Shown here: positions 1-9,021 of the stretch, one piece after another
Numbering within the stretch: position 1 is the first letter of the stretch
Layout: each line of letters opens with the position of its first letter
NCBI GenBank assembly: GCA_021298315.1
Contig: JAJTFC010000057.1
Coordinates: 1 to 32,385, forward strand
Reading direction: 5' to 3'
DNA: 32,385 nt
Source of the DNA: Planctomycetaceae bacterium
Lineage (GTDB): Bacteria; Planctomycetota; Planctomycetia; Pirellulales; Pirellulaceae
Notes under the pieces: model-generated
Told to the model about the DNA's origin: nothing
The model's database searches: none
The model's input: the letters and a program-made list of their open reading frames with translations, nothing else
Position numbers and translations under genes: made by a program

Positions 1-1185
1 CAAGGCTTGAACGCCAAATCCGATGACGCGTTGGGTCCCGATCGAAAGCCGGACAATTGGCTTGTCGGTAAGCAATGGTTCGAACAAGCTTATCAATTGG
101 TGTCTGCAGGCGCACCGATCAAGAAGTCACCGCATTTGCTCTTTAGCTATGGGCCTCTGTGGCAGATGTATCATGGCGAGGCGATTGAGGATGAAGGCAT
201 CCTCGACGAGCGGGCCAAATTCGTATGGGAGAGAGCCAGCCGCGACTGGAAAGACTTCGGTAATCGGGAATTGGCAACGACAGGTTATGTTCCTGTAACG
301 TTGCGAAGCATCGAAACGGCTCGCAAAAACGTCGAGGACCTCAAGCGAAAGTTTGCTGAATTGACCGAACCGATAAGGGAAAAGGTCATCGCCGCTAAGA
401 GAGAAAAAGCGACAATCGCTAATCCTCGCAAAGCCGAAGCCTTTGCGAAAGGCTCCGAGAATCAAACCAACGAAGAGAGAATGTGGGCAGCCGAATTTGC
501 AATGGCCATCGAGCCAAATTATCAGGAACTCGCAAACGAACTCCCCAGAAACGAGCAAATCAAGGCCCTGGAACTCGCCAGCCAACTCCGTTCGGCTGAG
601 GAGTATTCACGATCCACCAGTTCTCTGAGAGAACAAGTCAACTACTCCTACTGGGAAACACGAGCCCTGGCCGAGCAGCAGCAGATGATGGTCGATGCCC
701 GACGGCTTATCTTCGAAGCCAACAAACTCATCGATGTGGCCGACATCAAGGGTGCCGTCGAGAAATACGAAGAAGGCTTTGTGCGATGGGATAAAGTATT
801 CCGATACTACCCTGTGATCATGACCGAAGATGTCGGAGAGGAAGTGCTCAAGGCAATCAACCGCTATAAGAAACTCATCGACGAGGATATCGACGAGAAG
901 TTCGTGCTGTTTGAATTCATGCAGTTTAGGCGAGCCTATGATGCTGACTACCTAAACTACGATGTCGAGAAAACCCTCTCAGAATGGAAAGCCAAATCAA
1001 CCACACTCGGTAGCCCTGAGGACTTTTTCAACAGTCCTTTAGGCAAAGCCTATGGAATCGCGTCTGACCCACCGGTAACTCCTTCGCCAGGGGACAAACC
1101 TCTTACTCCAAGGGACTTGGTTCCCAAGGTTCCAGAGTTGCCAAAGCAGCAACTTCCCCCTACCTTGGAGAACCCCGGAGCATAG
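1..1185 (+). CDS. Conserved hypothetical protein, 5' end outside the window
   Basis: The frame is open from the first base of the window, so the gene almost certainly begins upstream; a TTG at position 7 is in frame but there is no reason to prefer it as the start. The visible 394 or so residues are hydrophilic, with no signal peptide or membrane segment. The first part carries the motif NWLVGKQWF followed by YGPLWQMYHGEA, which resembles a large conserved planctomycete protein of unknown function as I remember it. A charged, helix-prone middle (about residues 85-330) follows, then a proline-rich tail ending in PPTLENPGA. It lies 28 bases upstream of the rhomboid gene on the same strand, so co-transcription is likely. 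No function is proposed. Confidence 0.75.
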   Translation, partial: QGLNAKSDDALGPDRKPDNWLVGKQWFEQAYQLVSAGAPIKKSPHLLFSYGPLWQMYHGEAIEDEGILDERAKFVWERASRDWKDFGNRELATTGYVPVTLRSIETARKNVEDLKRKFAELTEPIREKVIAAKREKATIANPRKAEAFAKGSENQTNEERMWAAEFAMAIEPNYQELANELPRNEQIKALELASQLRSAEEYSRSTSSLREQVNYSYWETRALAEQQQMMVDARRLIFEANKLIDVADIKGAVEKYEEGFVRWDKVFRYYPVIMTEDVGEEVLKAINRYKKLIDEDIDEKFVLFEFMQFRRAYDADYLNYDVEKTLSEWKAKSTTLGSPEDFFNSPLGKAYGIASDPPVTPSPGDKPLTPRDLVPKVPELPKQQLPPTLENPGA

Positions 1186-1213
1186 ATCTGATCTATTTGC
1201 TACCGAGATCGCC

Positions 1214-2101
1214 ATGGGGCTATACGACCGAGGCTATTACCAAAACGACCAAGATCTAGATATACGGCCAAGCTGGAACCAACAGTCGGCCGTATCGCAA
1301 CTGATCATCCTCAACGTGATCGTCTTTGTCGTCAATTTGCTCTTCGGGAACGTAACGAAAACCTTTCAAGGGTCGGTCAACGAAGCGTTGGCCCTTAGGT
1401 CTGATACGCTCTGGCAACCTTGGACTTGGTACAAGGCGATCACCTATGCCTTTACTCACTCCTCGAGCGATATCTCTCATATCTTTTTCAACATGCTCAG
1501 CCTGTATTTCATGGGCAGGAGTGTGGAGATGCGCTACGGGCGCAGAGAGTTTTTGAGAATCTACTTGCTGGCAGCCTTGTTTTGTGGGGTCATGACAATG
1601 CTCGTCAGGGCCTACTGGCCCGCTCCAGCAATGGTGCTAGGTGCATCCGGAGCGGTCTTGTGCATCTCGATGCTCTTTGTCTACAACTTCCCAAATGCAA
1701 CGGTCTACCTGATCGTCTTCCCGATGCCAGCTTGGGTACTTGGGATCATCTTCGTCCTGACGAATTTCTTCTCGAGTCCTGGGACTGGAGTCGCTTACGA
1801 TGTCCACCTGTTTGGGATTCTCTTTGCAACGATGTACTTCTTTCTGGGTTGGAGTTTCAGCAGGCTTCAAAATCCAATGGAGGGGGTCACGTCGATCCAA
1901 AAATGGTGGAAGAGGCGTAAGTTTAAGTTGCATGTAAAGGACGATCCAAACCTTTCTGACGATGAGTTGGAAGCAAAAGAGGCCGATCGGATTTTGGAAA
2001 AGATCCACGCCTCGGGTAAGGATTCGCTCACTAGCAAAGAGAAGAAGTTCTTGGAAAAATATTCCCAGAACGTCCGAAACAGAAAACGACAAGGTTTCTA
2101 G
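1214..2101 (+). CDS. Rhomboid family intramembrane serine protease
   Basis: The protein has 295 residues with about six hydrophobic segments between residues 28 and 215. The rhomboid catalytic serine is seen in GASG (Ser145) and the partner histidine in DVHLFG (His198); the usual HxxN-like region is represented by SHIFFNMLSLYFMG near residue 89. Such proteases cut single-pass membrane proteins within the bilayer. After the last membrane segment there is a soluble tail of about 75 residues (LSDDELEAKEADRILEKI, then LTSKEKKFLEKYS), a pattern I associate with the DUF6576-type tail on rhomboids of Bacteroidetes and Planctomycetes. The canonical HLGG is HLFG here. The ATG at 1214 is the first start and fits the rhomboid N-terminus. 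Substrate unknown. Confidence 0.85.
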   Translation: MGLYDRGYYQNDQDLDIRPSWNQQSAVSQLIILNVIVFVVNLLFGNVTKTFQGSVNEALALRSDTLWQPWTWYKAITYAFTHSSSDISHIFFNMLSLYFMGRSVEMRYGRREFLRIYLLAALFCGVMTMLVRAYWPAPAMVLGASGAVLCISMLFVYNFPNATVYLIVFPMPAWVLGIIFVLTNFFSSPGTGVAYDVHLFGILFATMYFFLGWSFSRLQNPMEGVTSIQKWWKRRKFKLHVKDDPNLSDDELEAKEADRILEKIHASGKDSLTSKEKKFLEKYSQNVRNRKRQGF

Positions 2102-2143
2102 TCGAAGTGTCTTGAGTTTCTTTCTTGGAGATCCATTGATTTC

Positions 2144-3430
2144 ATGTCGAGTCCCGATGAACTTTTCCCCGTGATGCGCAGACAAATCGCCGGTCAGTCG
2201 ATCGAGTCGCTCATCGAACAATACGGCTCCCCCTGCTACGTCTACGACATGGCCACCATACGGCAAAAGGTCGCCGACTTGAAAGCCTTTGACGTCATCC
2301 GATACGCTCAAAAGGCTTGCTCGAATATCGCAATCCTGGATCGATTGCGAAGGCTCGGAGTCGTTGTCGATGCGGTCAGTGCTGGCGAAGTCCAACGAGC
2401 TCTCTCTGCTGGTTTTGATCCTCACAGTGAGCCTCACGGAATCGTCTACACCGCAGATGTTTTCGATCAAGAAGCTCTTGCGATGGTCAAGCGTCTAGGG
2501 CTCCATGTCAATTGCGGCTCGCCCGATATGATCGAACAACTCGGTCAAGTCGCACCCGGTTCGAGCGTCACACTCCGAATCAACCCTGGGTTTGGACATG
2601 GACATAGCCAGAAGACAAACACCGGCGGGCCACAATCCAAACATGGGATCTGGCACGAGCAAATCGATCAATGCTTGCGGCTTGCCGATATGCACAATAT
2701 CGCTATTACAGGCCTGCATATGCACATCGGGTCCGGAACCGACTTGGAGCACTTGTCCCAAGTCTGCGAGGCGCTCGAGAAGATTGCAAGGCAAGTCGGA
2801 CGAACACTCACCACCATCAGCGCCGGTGGTGGACTCCCTGTCCCCTACAGGCAAGGCCAAAGCTATGTCGATATCGATCGCTATTACCAACTCTGGAATC
2901 AAACCAGAAATCGACTTGCCAGCGAATTCGGACACCCCTTGCGTTTGGAAATCGAACCAGGCAGATACCTCGTGGCCGAAAGCGGCTTTTTGATCGCTGA
3001 AATTCGATCGGTCAAAAAGATGGGACAAAACACCTTCTACCTGCTCGATGCAGGTTTCAACGATCTTGCTCGACCTATCCTCTACGGTGCCTACCACCCA
3101 ATCTCGATTTGCCATCGAGGCCACCAACCCTCGAGCCGCGAACTGGTGGAAGTCGTGGTCGGCGGGCCACTGTGCGAAAGCGGTGATATCTTCACCCAGG
3201 AAGAGGGAGGGTTCGTGGCCAAACGCCCTCTTCCGGTCGCAAAAGTCGGAGATTTGCTGATTCTCGAAGTCGCCGGAGCTTATGGTTTCGTCATGTCCAG
3301 CAATTACAACGGACGCTTTAGAACCCCAGAATTGCTGATCGAAGACGGCCTTGTGCACTGCATTCGCTCTCGGGAAACCTACGAAGATCTTATCCGAGGA
3401 GAGAAAATCCCGCCCCCGCCGAAGGCTTGA
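2144..3430 (+). CDS. lysA: Diaminopimelate decarboxylase
   Basis: This 428-residue protein is a fold-type III PLP enzyme that decarboxylates meso-diaminopimelate to L-lysine, the last step of lysine synthesis, in the cytoplasm. Visible signatures are the PLP lysine in YAQKACSN (Lys57; more usually YAVKAN), HMHIGSG (His192-Gly198), the glycine-rich SAGGGLPVPY (226-235), EPGRY (271-275), the active-site cysteine in GPLCESGD (Cys344), and the tyrosine in GAYGFVMSSNYN (Tyr380). Length is normal for LysA. Arginine or ornithine decarboxylases of the same fold are the alternative, but CESGD and the residue spacing fit LysA best. It follows the rhomboid gene by 42 bases and precedes the glutathione peroxidase gene by 77. 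Confidence 0.9.
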   Translation: MSSPDELFPVMRRQIAGQSIESLIEQYGSPCYVYDMATIRQKVADLKAFDVIRYAQKACSNIAILDRLRRLGVVVDAVSAGEVQRALSAGFDPHSEPHGIVYTADVFDQEALAMVKRLGLHVNCGSPDMIEQLGQVAPGSSVTLRINPGFGHGHSQKTNTGGPQSKHGIWHEQIDQCLRLADMHNIAITGLHMHIGSGTDLEHLSQVCEALEKIARQVGRTLTTISAGGGLPVPYRQGQSYVDIDRYYQLWNQTRNRLASEFGHPLRLEIEPGRYLVAESGFLIAEIRSVKKMGQNTFYLLDAGFNDLARPILYGAYHPISICHRGHQPSSRELVEVVVGGPLCESGDIFTQEEGGFVAKRPLPVAKVGDLLILEVAGAYGFVMSSNYNGRFRTPELLIEDGLVHCIRSRETYEDLIRGEKIPPPPKA

Positions 3431-3507
3431 CCCCATAGAATACTATCCCAAGTCCGCTCATTAGAAACGTTTCACTTCCCCATCCGTCGTTTTGACAGGA
3501 GTAGAGT

Positions 3508-4107
3508 ATGTATCCTAGAAATCTATTTGGTTCGCGCAAGTTGCTTGCTGGTATCGTCGCTATGGCACTGATGTCTGCTGGGTTCGCCGAAGAAACCACC
3601 CAGCCTGCCCCCCCTTCCCTGGCCTTCAGCATGAAGAACATCGATGGCCAGTCGGTGGACTTAAGCAAGTACGAAGGCAAGGTAGTCCTGTTTGTCAACG
3701 TCGCTAGCAAGTGTGGCTACACCAAGCAGTACACTGGCTTGCAAGAAATCCATGACAAGTATGCATCGAAAGGCCTCGCCGTCGTCGGTGTTCCTTGCAA
3801 CCAATTCGGTGGCCAAGAACCAGGCACCAACGAAGAGATCAAGCAATTCTGCTCGAGCAAGTACAAGGTGACTTTTGACATGCTCGACAAGGTCAACGTC
3901 AACGATGATGCCAAGGGCAAGGCTTGCCCACTGTACGGTTATCTGACAAGCGTTGACACCAAGCCTGCAGGCAAGGGAAACATCAAATGGAATTTTGAAA
4001 AGTTCCTACTGGATCGAAAAGGCAATGTCGTCGGTCGATTCGGATCAGGTGTCGAACCAACTTCGGCTGAACTGACCGCAGCGATCGAAAAAGCTCTCGC
4101 GAACTAG
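3508..4107 (+). CDS. Glutathione peroxidase family protein, exported
   Basis: The 199-residue product reduces hydrogen peroxide or organic hydroperoxides with thiols. Its start is supported by a purine-rich GGAGTAGAG just upstream of the ATG. A signal peptide is evident (hydrophobic LLAGIVAMALMSAGFA, residues 12-27), so it is predicted to act outside the cytoplasm. The catalytic tetrad is readable: Cys69 in ASKCGYT, Gln99 in CNQFGGQEPG, and Trp161-Asn162 in IKWNFEKFL. The enzyme carries cysteine, not selenocysteine. Extra cysteines at 97, 115 and 140 suggest it could work as a thioredoxin-dependent peroxidase, common in bacterial members, but this is inference. A strong terminator follows at 4151. 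Confidence 0.9.
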   Translation: MYPRNLFGSRKLLAGIVAMALMSAGFAEETTQPAPPSLAFSMKNIDGQSVDLSKYEGKVVLFVNVASKCGYTKQYTGLQEIHDKYASKGLAVVGVPCNQFGGQEPGTNEEIKQFCSSKYKVTFDMLDKVNVNDDAKGKACPLYGYLTSVDTKPAGKGNIKWNFEKFLLDRKGNVVGRFGSGVEPTSAELTAAIEKALAN

Positions 4108-4150
4108 TCTCGATCTAGTCGTAGAGCCATAGCTCGATAAAAACATCTTA

Positions 4151-4183
4151 AACCGGGTTGCTCATGCAGCCCGGTTATTTTTT
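4151..4183 (+). terminator. Rho-independent terminator after the glutathione peroxidase gene
   Basis: An 11-bp stem (AACCGGGTTGC with GCAGCCCGGTT, one G-T pair) closes a 4-base loop and is followed by ATTTTTT. It ends the forward run of genes just before the repeat at 4196. Confidence 0.9.
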
Positions 4184-4195
4184 GGTCTATCCGGA

Positions 4196-4324
4196 ATTAT
4201 CGTGGCTGGCAATTCATACCAATGGTTCTTTTCGTACTCGTACTCGTACTCAGTGAAACGGTACTCGTACTCGAAGAGAAGTATTAGGATTTCGTTGACT
4301 AACGGGCCGAATACTTGGGTTCCA
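4196..4324 (+). repeat. TACTCG-type inverted repeat, left arm
   Basis: A 129-base segment that is the reverse complement of 10585-10713 with about 7 mismatches by eye (~95% identity). The core is TACTCG hexamers, then TACTCAGTGAAACGG, then more TACTCG, able to fold on itself. Its right edge ends exactly one base before the stop codon (4325) of the reverse-strand PPC-domain gene. The hexamers contain no stop in any frame and so create spurious YSYS- or VLVL-type reading frames. Confidence 0.9.
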
Positions 4325-6469
4325 TTATTTTTTCACACTGATATAAAACGGGTCGCTGCTAAAGGTGTGCTTCATCACAAAATTGATCGACACATGCACT
4401 GTGATCGGAACCAAATGGCGTTCGACTTCCGGTGCATCCGCATTGGCCTTGAACGTGATGTAGCCTGCCGACTCACCGGCCGTGAGTAACGTCTTACTGG
4501 CTCCAATGTCCACCACGACCCCGGTTGGCAAGGGATTTCCGTAAGGCTGCTCGAGGTGCTGCAGCATAGCATCGAGCGTCACGTTTCCTTTGTAGTCGGC
4601 CGCTCGCTCGATCTGAATGTCGATCCGCTGGGACCCACCGGGCTTGAGCTCGATCTGCGAGGCGCTGAGCTTGATGCTCCGAATGTCCATCGGCTTACCA
4701 ACAGAAACCGTATGATGGTCGACTGGATAATGGCCGCGTCCCCCTCCAGGCATGTAGACCTCTTGCAAAAACGACGCTGTCGCTTTCAATCCGGTCTTTT
4801 GTCCTTCGGCCAGCGCATGCTCGGCAGTTCCGGTGATCTTGATATTGGACATCCCCATGGGAGCATCTGCAGCGGCCGTTAGCCATATGGCTCCATCGGG
4901 CTTGCCAGCTAGGATCCGACCACACTCGGCCCGAACTCCCGGCGGAAGCCCCTCGACTCCCAACTGAATCTCTCCGGTAAAACCGTTTCGCCTTTGAGCC
5001 TTCACGTAGATCACACTCGCGCTTCCAGCGGCCAAAGGTGTCTTATCGGTGTCTGCCTCTAGCAAGAAGTAAGGTTCGGATGGTTTGATTTGCAGAGCAT
5101 ACGGATAACTCGGTCCTCCTCGTCCGTGCAAATCGCGAATCTCCACTGTGAACATACCATCGGCTGGGGCCGTCCAATTCTCAAGGGTTGCATCCGAAGA
5201 CAAAACCCGATCGAACGTCGAGTCGTCCGCTTCGCTCACCGCATTCCCTTCAGGATTGAGGATTCGAAGTTTCGCATCGAGTTGGGATCCTAGCCGCCTT
5301 GCGAAAACCTCGAAGCTCAATCGCTGTTGGGCTTTGGCCTCGAACCGAAACCGATCGGCTTGCTCTGGAGCATCGATGTTCCCGCACACGACGCTCGGAA
5401 TTGCAACCTGCATCGGCACGGCCTCGGCTCCTTGGGTAGCCTCGGCACTTGGTGCCCCGCTGGGCTCGTTCGCGATAGGATCGGCTGACACAAGAACCTG
5501 CAATGCGTTGAGCGGCACCGAAGCGATGACCGGTGCAATTTGCTCGATCCGACTATTGGCCGATGCAATAGGGCCATACGTAGCCGTAGCGTCTGCTCCC
5601 AGCCCTAGGCCTACGACTTGCAGGTTTCCCGTAGCTCCTTGCGCGACGGCAAGTGGCTTAGCGACCAACCCAAAGGGTCTTGCTGAACACTCGACGGCAT
5701 ACGTCCAATCGGCATTCCCTTGATACCGAACATCGCGAACTTCCAGCAAGTACTCGCCAGCGGTATCGATTTGGACGTGCATCAGAGGATCGCCTGCAAA
5801 CGAATTATCGCTCGAGGCGATGGTCGAGCCGGAGATGTTTCGGAGTGTGATCATCGGGTCGACACGCGTCTGCATATCATGCAAACGATTCTGCAGTCGC
5901 TGGCTCGTCATGTGGAACGTCCAAGCCCCCGGTTGGTCGATGCGAATTTTATAAAAGTCGAGGTCCTCCCCTTTTTCGATCGTTCCGCAAATCGTTGCCG
6001 GTAGCGGAACACTCTGCGCCTTGTCGACCGTATCGTTCTCGAGGACCTCACTGACCAATGGTTCACGAGCGATGACCAATTGCCCGACGGTACTGACGCC
6101 ATGGGGTGTCCAAACTCGAAAGTCCCGAATACCCGGTAAAGCATCTGGATCGCAGGTGATTTTGAGTTTGCATTTTGAGTTTGCAACATCGTTGCGATCT
6201 TTGTCCTCAGGCTTCTCGGTTTCCAGAGGAACCGCCTCGCCGCGCACCCCCGTGCCGGAGATGATCACACCGCTGGCTCCGGCGAGGTTGTAGCGAGCAG
6301 AAAGCTCATGCTCGCTTGTTTGCCCTACGATCGCCGCCGCAGGCTTGAGGTTCATGAGCATCGGATAGGAGTTGTTGGTCTGCGCTGCTGCGATTGGACT
6401 CAGACAGCCTGCAAACAAGAGCGGCAAGAGATCCACAGGGCGCACCGAGAGGCGCATGAACTTTATCAT
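4325..6469 (-). CDS. Secreted protein with two pre-peptidase C-terminal (PPC) type domains
   Basis: The 714-residue product starts with a signal peptide (LLPLLFAGCLSPIAAAQ); FAGC could be a lipobox but AAA-Q cleavage is as likely. Two PPC-like beta-sandwich segments are visible: about residues 140-260 (AQSVPLPATICGTIEKGEDLDFYKI in outline, ending GEYLLEVRD) and about 355-465 (VCGNIDAPEQADRFRF ... GMFTVEIRDLHGRG). Beta-rich, Ig-like sequence follows to the end. No catalytic motif is seen; the role is probably structural or binding at the cell surface. It is the last gene of the DUF1501 operon: its ATG overlaps the TGA of the upstream gene (ATGA), implying translational coupling. The stop codon abuts the 4196-4324 repeat. 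PPC assignment is by pattern only. Confidence 0.75.
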   Translation of the reverse strand: MIKFMRLSVRPVDLLPLLFAGCLSPIAAAQTNNSYPMLMNLKPAAAIVGQTSEHELSARYNLAGASGVIISGTGVRGEAVPLETEKPEDKDRNDVANSKCKLKITCDPDALPGIRDFRVWTPHGVSTVGQLVIAREPLVSEVLENDTVDKAQSVPLPATICGTIEKGEDLDFYKIRIDQPGAWTFHMTSQRLQNRLHDMQTRVDPMITLRNISGSTIASSDNSFAGDPLMHVQIDTAGEYLLEVRDVRYQGNADWTYAVECSARPFGLVAKPLAVAQGATGNLQVVGLGLGADATATYGPIASANSRIEQIAPVIASVPLNALQVLVSADPIANEPSGAPSAEATQGAEAVPMQVAIPSVVCGNIDAPEQADRFRFEAKAQQRLSFEVFARRLGSQLDAKLRILNPEGNAVSEADDSTFDRVLSSDATLENWTAPADGMFTVEIRDLHGRGGPSYPYALQIKPSEPYFLLEADTDKTPLAAGSASVIYVKAQRRNGFTGEIQLGVEGLPPGVRAECGRILAGKPDGAIWLTAAADAPMGMSNIKITGTAEHALAEGQKTGLKATASFLQEVYMPGGGRGHYPVDHHTVSVGKPMDIRSIKLSASQIELKPGGSQRIDIQIERAADYKGNVTLDAMLQHLEQPYGNPLPTGVVVDIGASKTLLTAGESAGYITFKANADAPEVERHLVPITVHVSINFVMKHTFSSDPFYISVKK

Positions 6470-9021
6470 CTTATAAATAGAAACTGCTTGGAGTTGATCA
6501 AGGCCCAGAGGAGATCCTGGTAGCCTTCAGCCGGGCTTGGACTGCCCATCACGAAACTTCGAGCTTGTGCAAGCTCATCGGTCGAAGGACCTCGGCACAA
6601 AGTGGCAAGGTAGAGTTCTTCGATGCAATTGTCGGTGGGTTTTCCGGATGCGACCAACGTAGCTACTCGACCTTGGCCGTCGGCAATTTTGCTCGATACG
6701 ATGTCGCCATTGAGCGTGTGGAGTGCTTGAGCAAGATTCTCATCAGGAGTCCGTTCGCATTCGCACACACTGGCCCGCTTGGTCTTGCCAAAGGTAACCA
6801 AAAAGGGATTGGTATTGTTGGTTGCCGCATCGGGCAGTTCGACAGCTCGCTTGCCCAATGGCATGTTGGGATGTTTCGTCCGCACCATGGTCGCATCATC
6901 AATGCAATCCAGGAGAGGTTCGGCAGCGATCCGTTTGACTCGGTAGTGGCTGTAGAACCTCCTATCTTCGGCATTGAACTCGTTGGGTTGGGAATCGAGT
7001 TGGTAGAGCCGCGATCGCATGATGGTTCGCATCAAGTGCCGTACATCAAAACCGCTTTGCTGAAACTCGTTGACCAAGTGATCCATGAGCTGAGGATTCG
7101 AAGGTGGATTGGTCGAACGCATATCATCGATAGGTTCGACGAGCCCTCGACCTAGTAAGTATGCGCTGTAGCGATTGACAATGTTGCGAGCAAACGCCGC
7201 GTTCTCTTTCCGAGTAAGCCAATCGGCCAAGGCGATTCGCCGGTCGCTTGCGTGATCCAATGGAGAGTCTTGAAGGGGTGTCGGTTTCATCACCGCACCG
7301 GTCTTGGGATGGGAGACTTCTCCACCCGAGTTGACGACCACGACCGTTTCGCCTCCGAAGATCCCAAACTCGGCGCTGTTCTTGCTCGCTACACGTGCAA
7401 AGAAGGCAGCAAAGCCATAGTAATCGTCTTGGCTATAGCGCTCATAAGGATGATGATGGCACTTGGCACACTGCAATCGAGTCCCGAGAAAAAGTTGGGC
7501 CGTCGATTCGGCCAAATCCGATGGATTGTTGGCAATGCGATAGTAATTGGCCGGCCCGTTGGAAAAGATCGAGCCTTTGGCGGTGATCAGTTCGCTAACG
7601 AACTTGCCCATCGGCTTGTTGGTGCGAAAGGATTCTCGCATCCAATTGTGCAAAGCCCACATTCCACTCTCACCCAAAACCGCCGAGTTGTTGCGGATCA
7701 AATCCGACCACTTCAAACTCCAGTAAGCTGCGTACTGGTCATTGAACGTATCGAGCTTGGCATCGCCGGTGAGTCCCAACAACCGATCGATCAATACCCC
7801 TCGCTTATTTGGATCATTCGATGAGAGGAAAGCTCGAGTTTCCTCGACACTTGGAAGTGCACCGAGCGCATCGAGAAAGGCCCGACGCAAGAACGTTGCA
7901 TCGTCGCAAAGTCCTGAAGGGGTCAGTTTAAGCTCCTGAAACTTGGCCTTGGCAATCTCATCGATAGGCTGAAACGAAACCCAGTTCTCTAGATTCACCG
8001 ACTCCGAAAAAGGGATCACAAACGTCGCGATCTGAGCATGATCAGCAAACCGCGCCATGACAGCCCCTTGGCCTTTACCAATCGTCTGGGCCAATCCCGA
8101 GTTGGATACCTTCACAACCGCTTCGTCCATGGCGTCAAAACGAGTCCAAGCTGTTACGTCCCGGACTTGGCCATCCTCATAGGTTGCCACTGCACGAAGT
8201 TGCTGAGTCTGAGCGATAGGTGCGACGCGTTTGCTGGGCTGGATCTCCAAACGAGTAACCTTCTTGGGCGATGGCTCAGGCTTGGGAGCACCCAACTCGA
8301 TCCAACGGGCCAGGATTTTGTAATCGTTCGAGTCAACCGTAAACCTTGCTCCACCACCGTGTGCCACCGTCCCAGTGGCTTTCTTGAGCAGCAGGCTCTC
8401 ATGAGGATTGTTGGTGTTGATCCGACGGCTGCGTGCACCTACTGCGAGGCTTTGATAGTCGAGCAATGGATCAAAGGCCATGACACTCAAGACCAATCCA
8501 CCTTTGCCGTACTGGCTGGCATGGCAAGACCCAGCATTGCAGCCGGATCGAGTGACAAGCGGTAGGAGATCCCGATGGAAATCAACCTGCGGAGAATCGA
8601 CCATACCGGTGACCTCCACTGGGATTTCAATGGATTTCCCATCGCACGTCGCACGAACTTTACCTGCACCATTGCTCACTGCAGTCAGACAACCCGAAGC
8701 CGAAACGGTAACGATCTCAGGAGTGAGCGACTCGAAATGGGATCGAGCAGTTAGATCTGGTGAAAACTCGCCTAGGCTATTAGCATCGGTGGTCGATATA
8801 GGATCCTCTTGACCTACGAGCAATTGAGCTTGGGCAAAGTTACCCTGAAGGCTCACTTGGGCTGGCACAGCAATAAGGTTCTGGTTGCTTTGCGCCCAAA
8901 GTGATTTGGTGCTGGGTGCTGTTGCCAGGAGTATTCCCAGCATCAGTATCAGTAGTGCAGACCGGATCGAAGGGTAGATGCGATACACGTCTTTAGGCCC
9001 CCTTGAGATTTCTAAATCCAC
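6466..9021 (-). CDS. DUF1549/DUF1553 protein with Ig-like and heme-like motifs
   Basis: This 851-residue protein starts at a GTG that overlaps the end of the DUF1501 gene by 10 bases; a hydrophobic segment (SALLILMLGILLATA, residues 21-35) serves for export. In order: a BIG2-like segment (about 88-138), a CX4CH motif (CNAGSCH, 161-167) in the cytochrome-like region typical of this planctomycete family, a second BIG2-like segment (about 270-335), DUF1549 (about 350-550) with canonical CXXCH in QCAKCHHHPYERYSQDDYYG (Cys518, Cys521, His522), and DUF1553 (about 595-845). These families are abundant in planctomycetes and commonly paired with DUF1501 proteins; a redox or polysaccharide-related role is suspected but unproven. 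Heme binding is inferred from the motifs. Its stop overlaps the start of the PPC gene. Confidence 0.88.
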   Translation of the reverse strand: MDLEISRGPKDVYRIYPSIRSALLILMLGILLATAPSTKSLWAQSNQNLIAVPAQVSLQGNFAQAQLLVGQEDPISTTDANSLGEFSPDLTARSHFESLTPEIVTVSASGCLTAVSNGAGKVRATCDGKSIEIPVEVTGMVDSPQVDFHRDLLPLVTRSGCNAGSCHASQYGKGGLVLSVMAFDPLLDYQSLAVGARSRRINTNNPHESLLLKKATGTVAHGGGARFTVDSNDYKILARWIELGAPKPEPSPKKVTRLEIQPSKRVAPIAQTQQLRAVATYEDGQVRDVTAWTRFDAMDEAVVKVSNSGLAQTIGKGQGAVMARFADHAQIATFVIPFSESVNLENWVSFQPIDEIAKAKFQELKLTPSGLCDDATFLRRAFLDALGALPSVEETRAFLSSNDPNKRGVLIDRLLGLTGDAKLDTFNDQYAAYWSLKWSDLIRNNSAVLGESGMWALHNWMRESFRTNKPMGKFVSELITAKGSIFSNGPANYYRIANNPSDLAESTAQLFLGTRLQCAKCHHHPYERYSQDDYYGFAAFFARVASKNSAEFGIFGGETVVVVNSGGEVSHPKTGAVMKPTPLQDSPLDHASDRRIALADWLTRKENAAFARNIVNRYSAYLLGRGLVEPIDDMRSTNPPSNPQLMDHLVNEFQQSGFDVRHLMRTIMRSRLYQLDSQPNEFNAEDRRFYSHYRVKRIAAEPLLDCIDDATMVRTKHPNMPLGKRAVELPDAATNNTNPFLVTFGKTKRASVCECERTPDENLAQALHTLNGDIVSSKIADGQGRVATLVASGKPTDNCIEELYLATLCRGPSTDELAQARSFVMGSPSPAEGYQDLLWALINSKQFLFIR

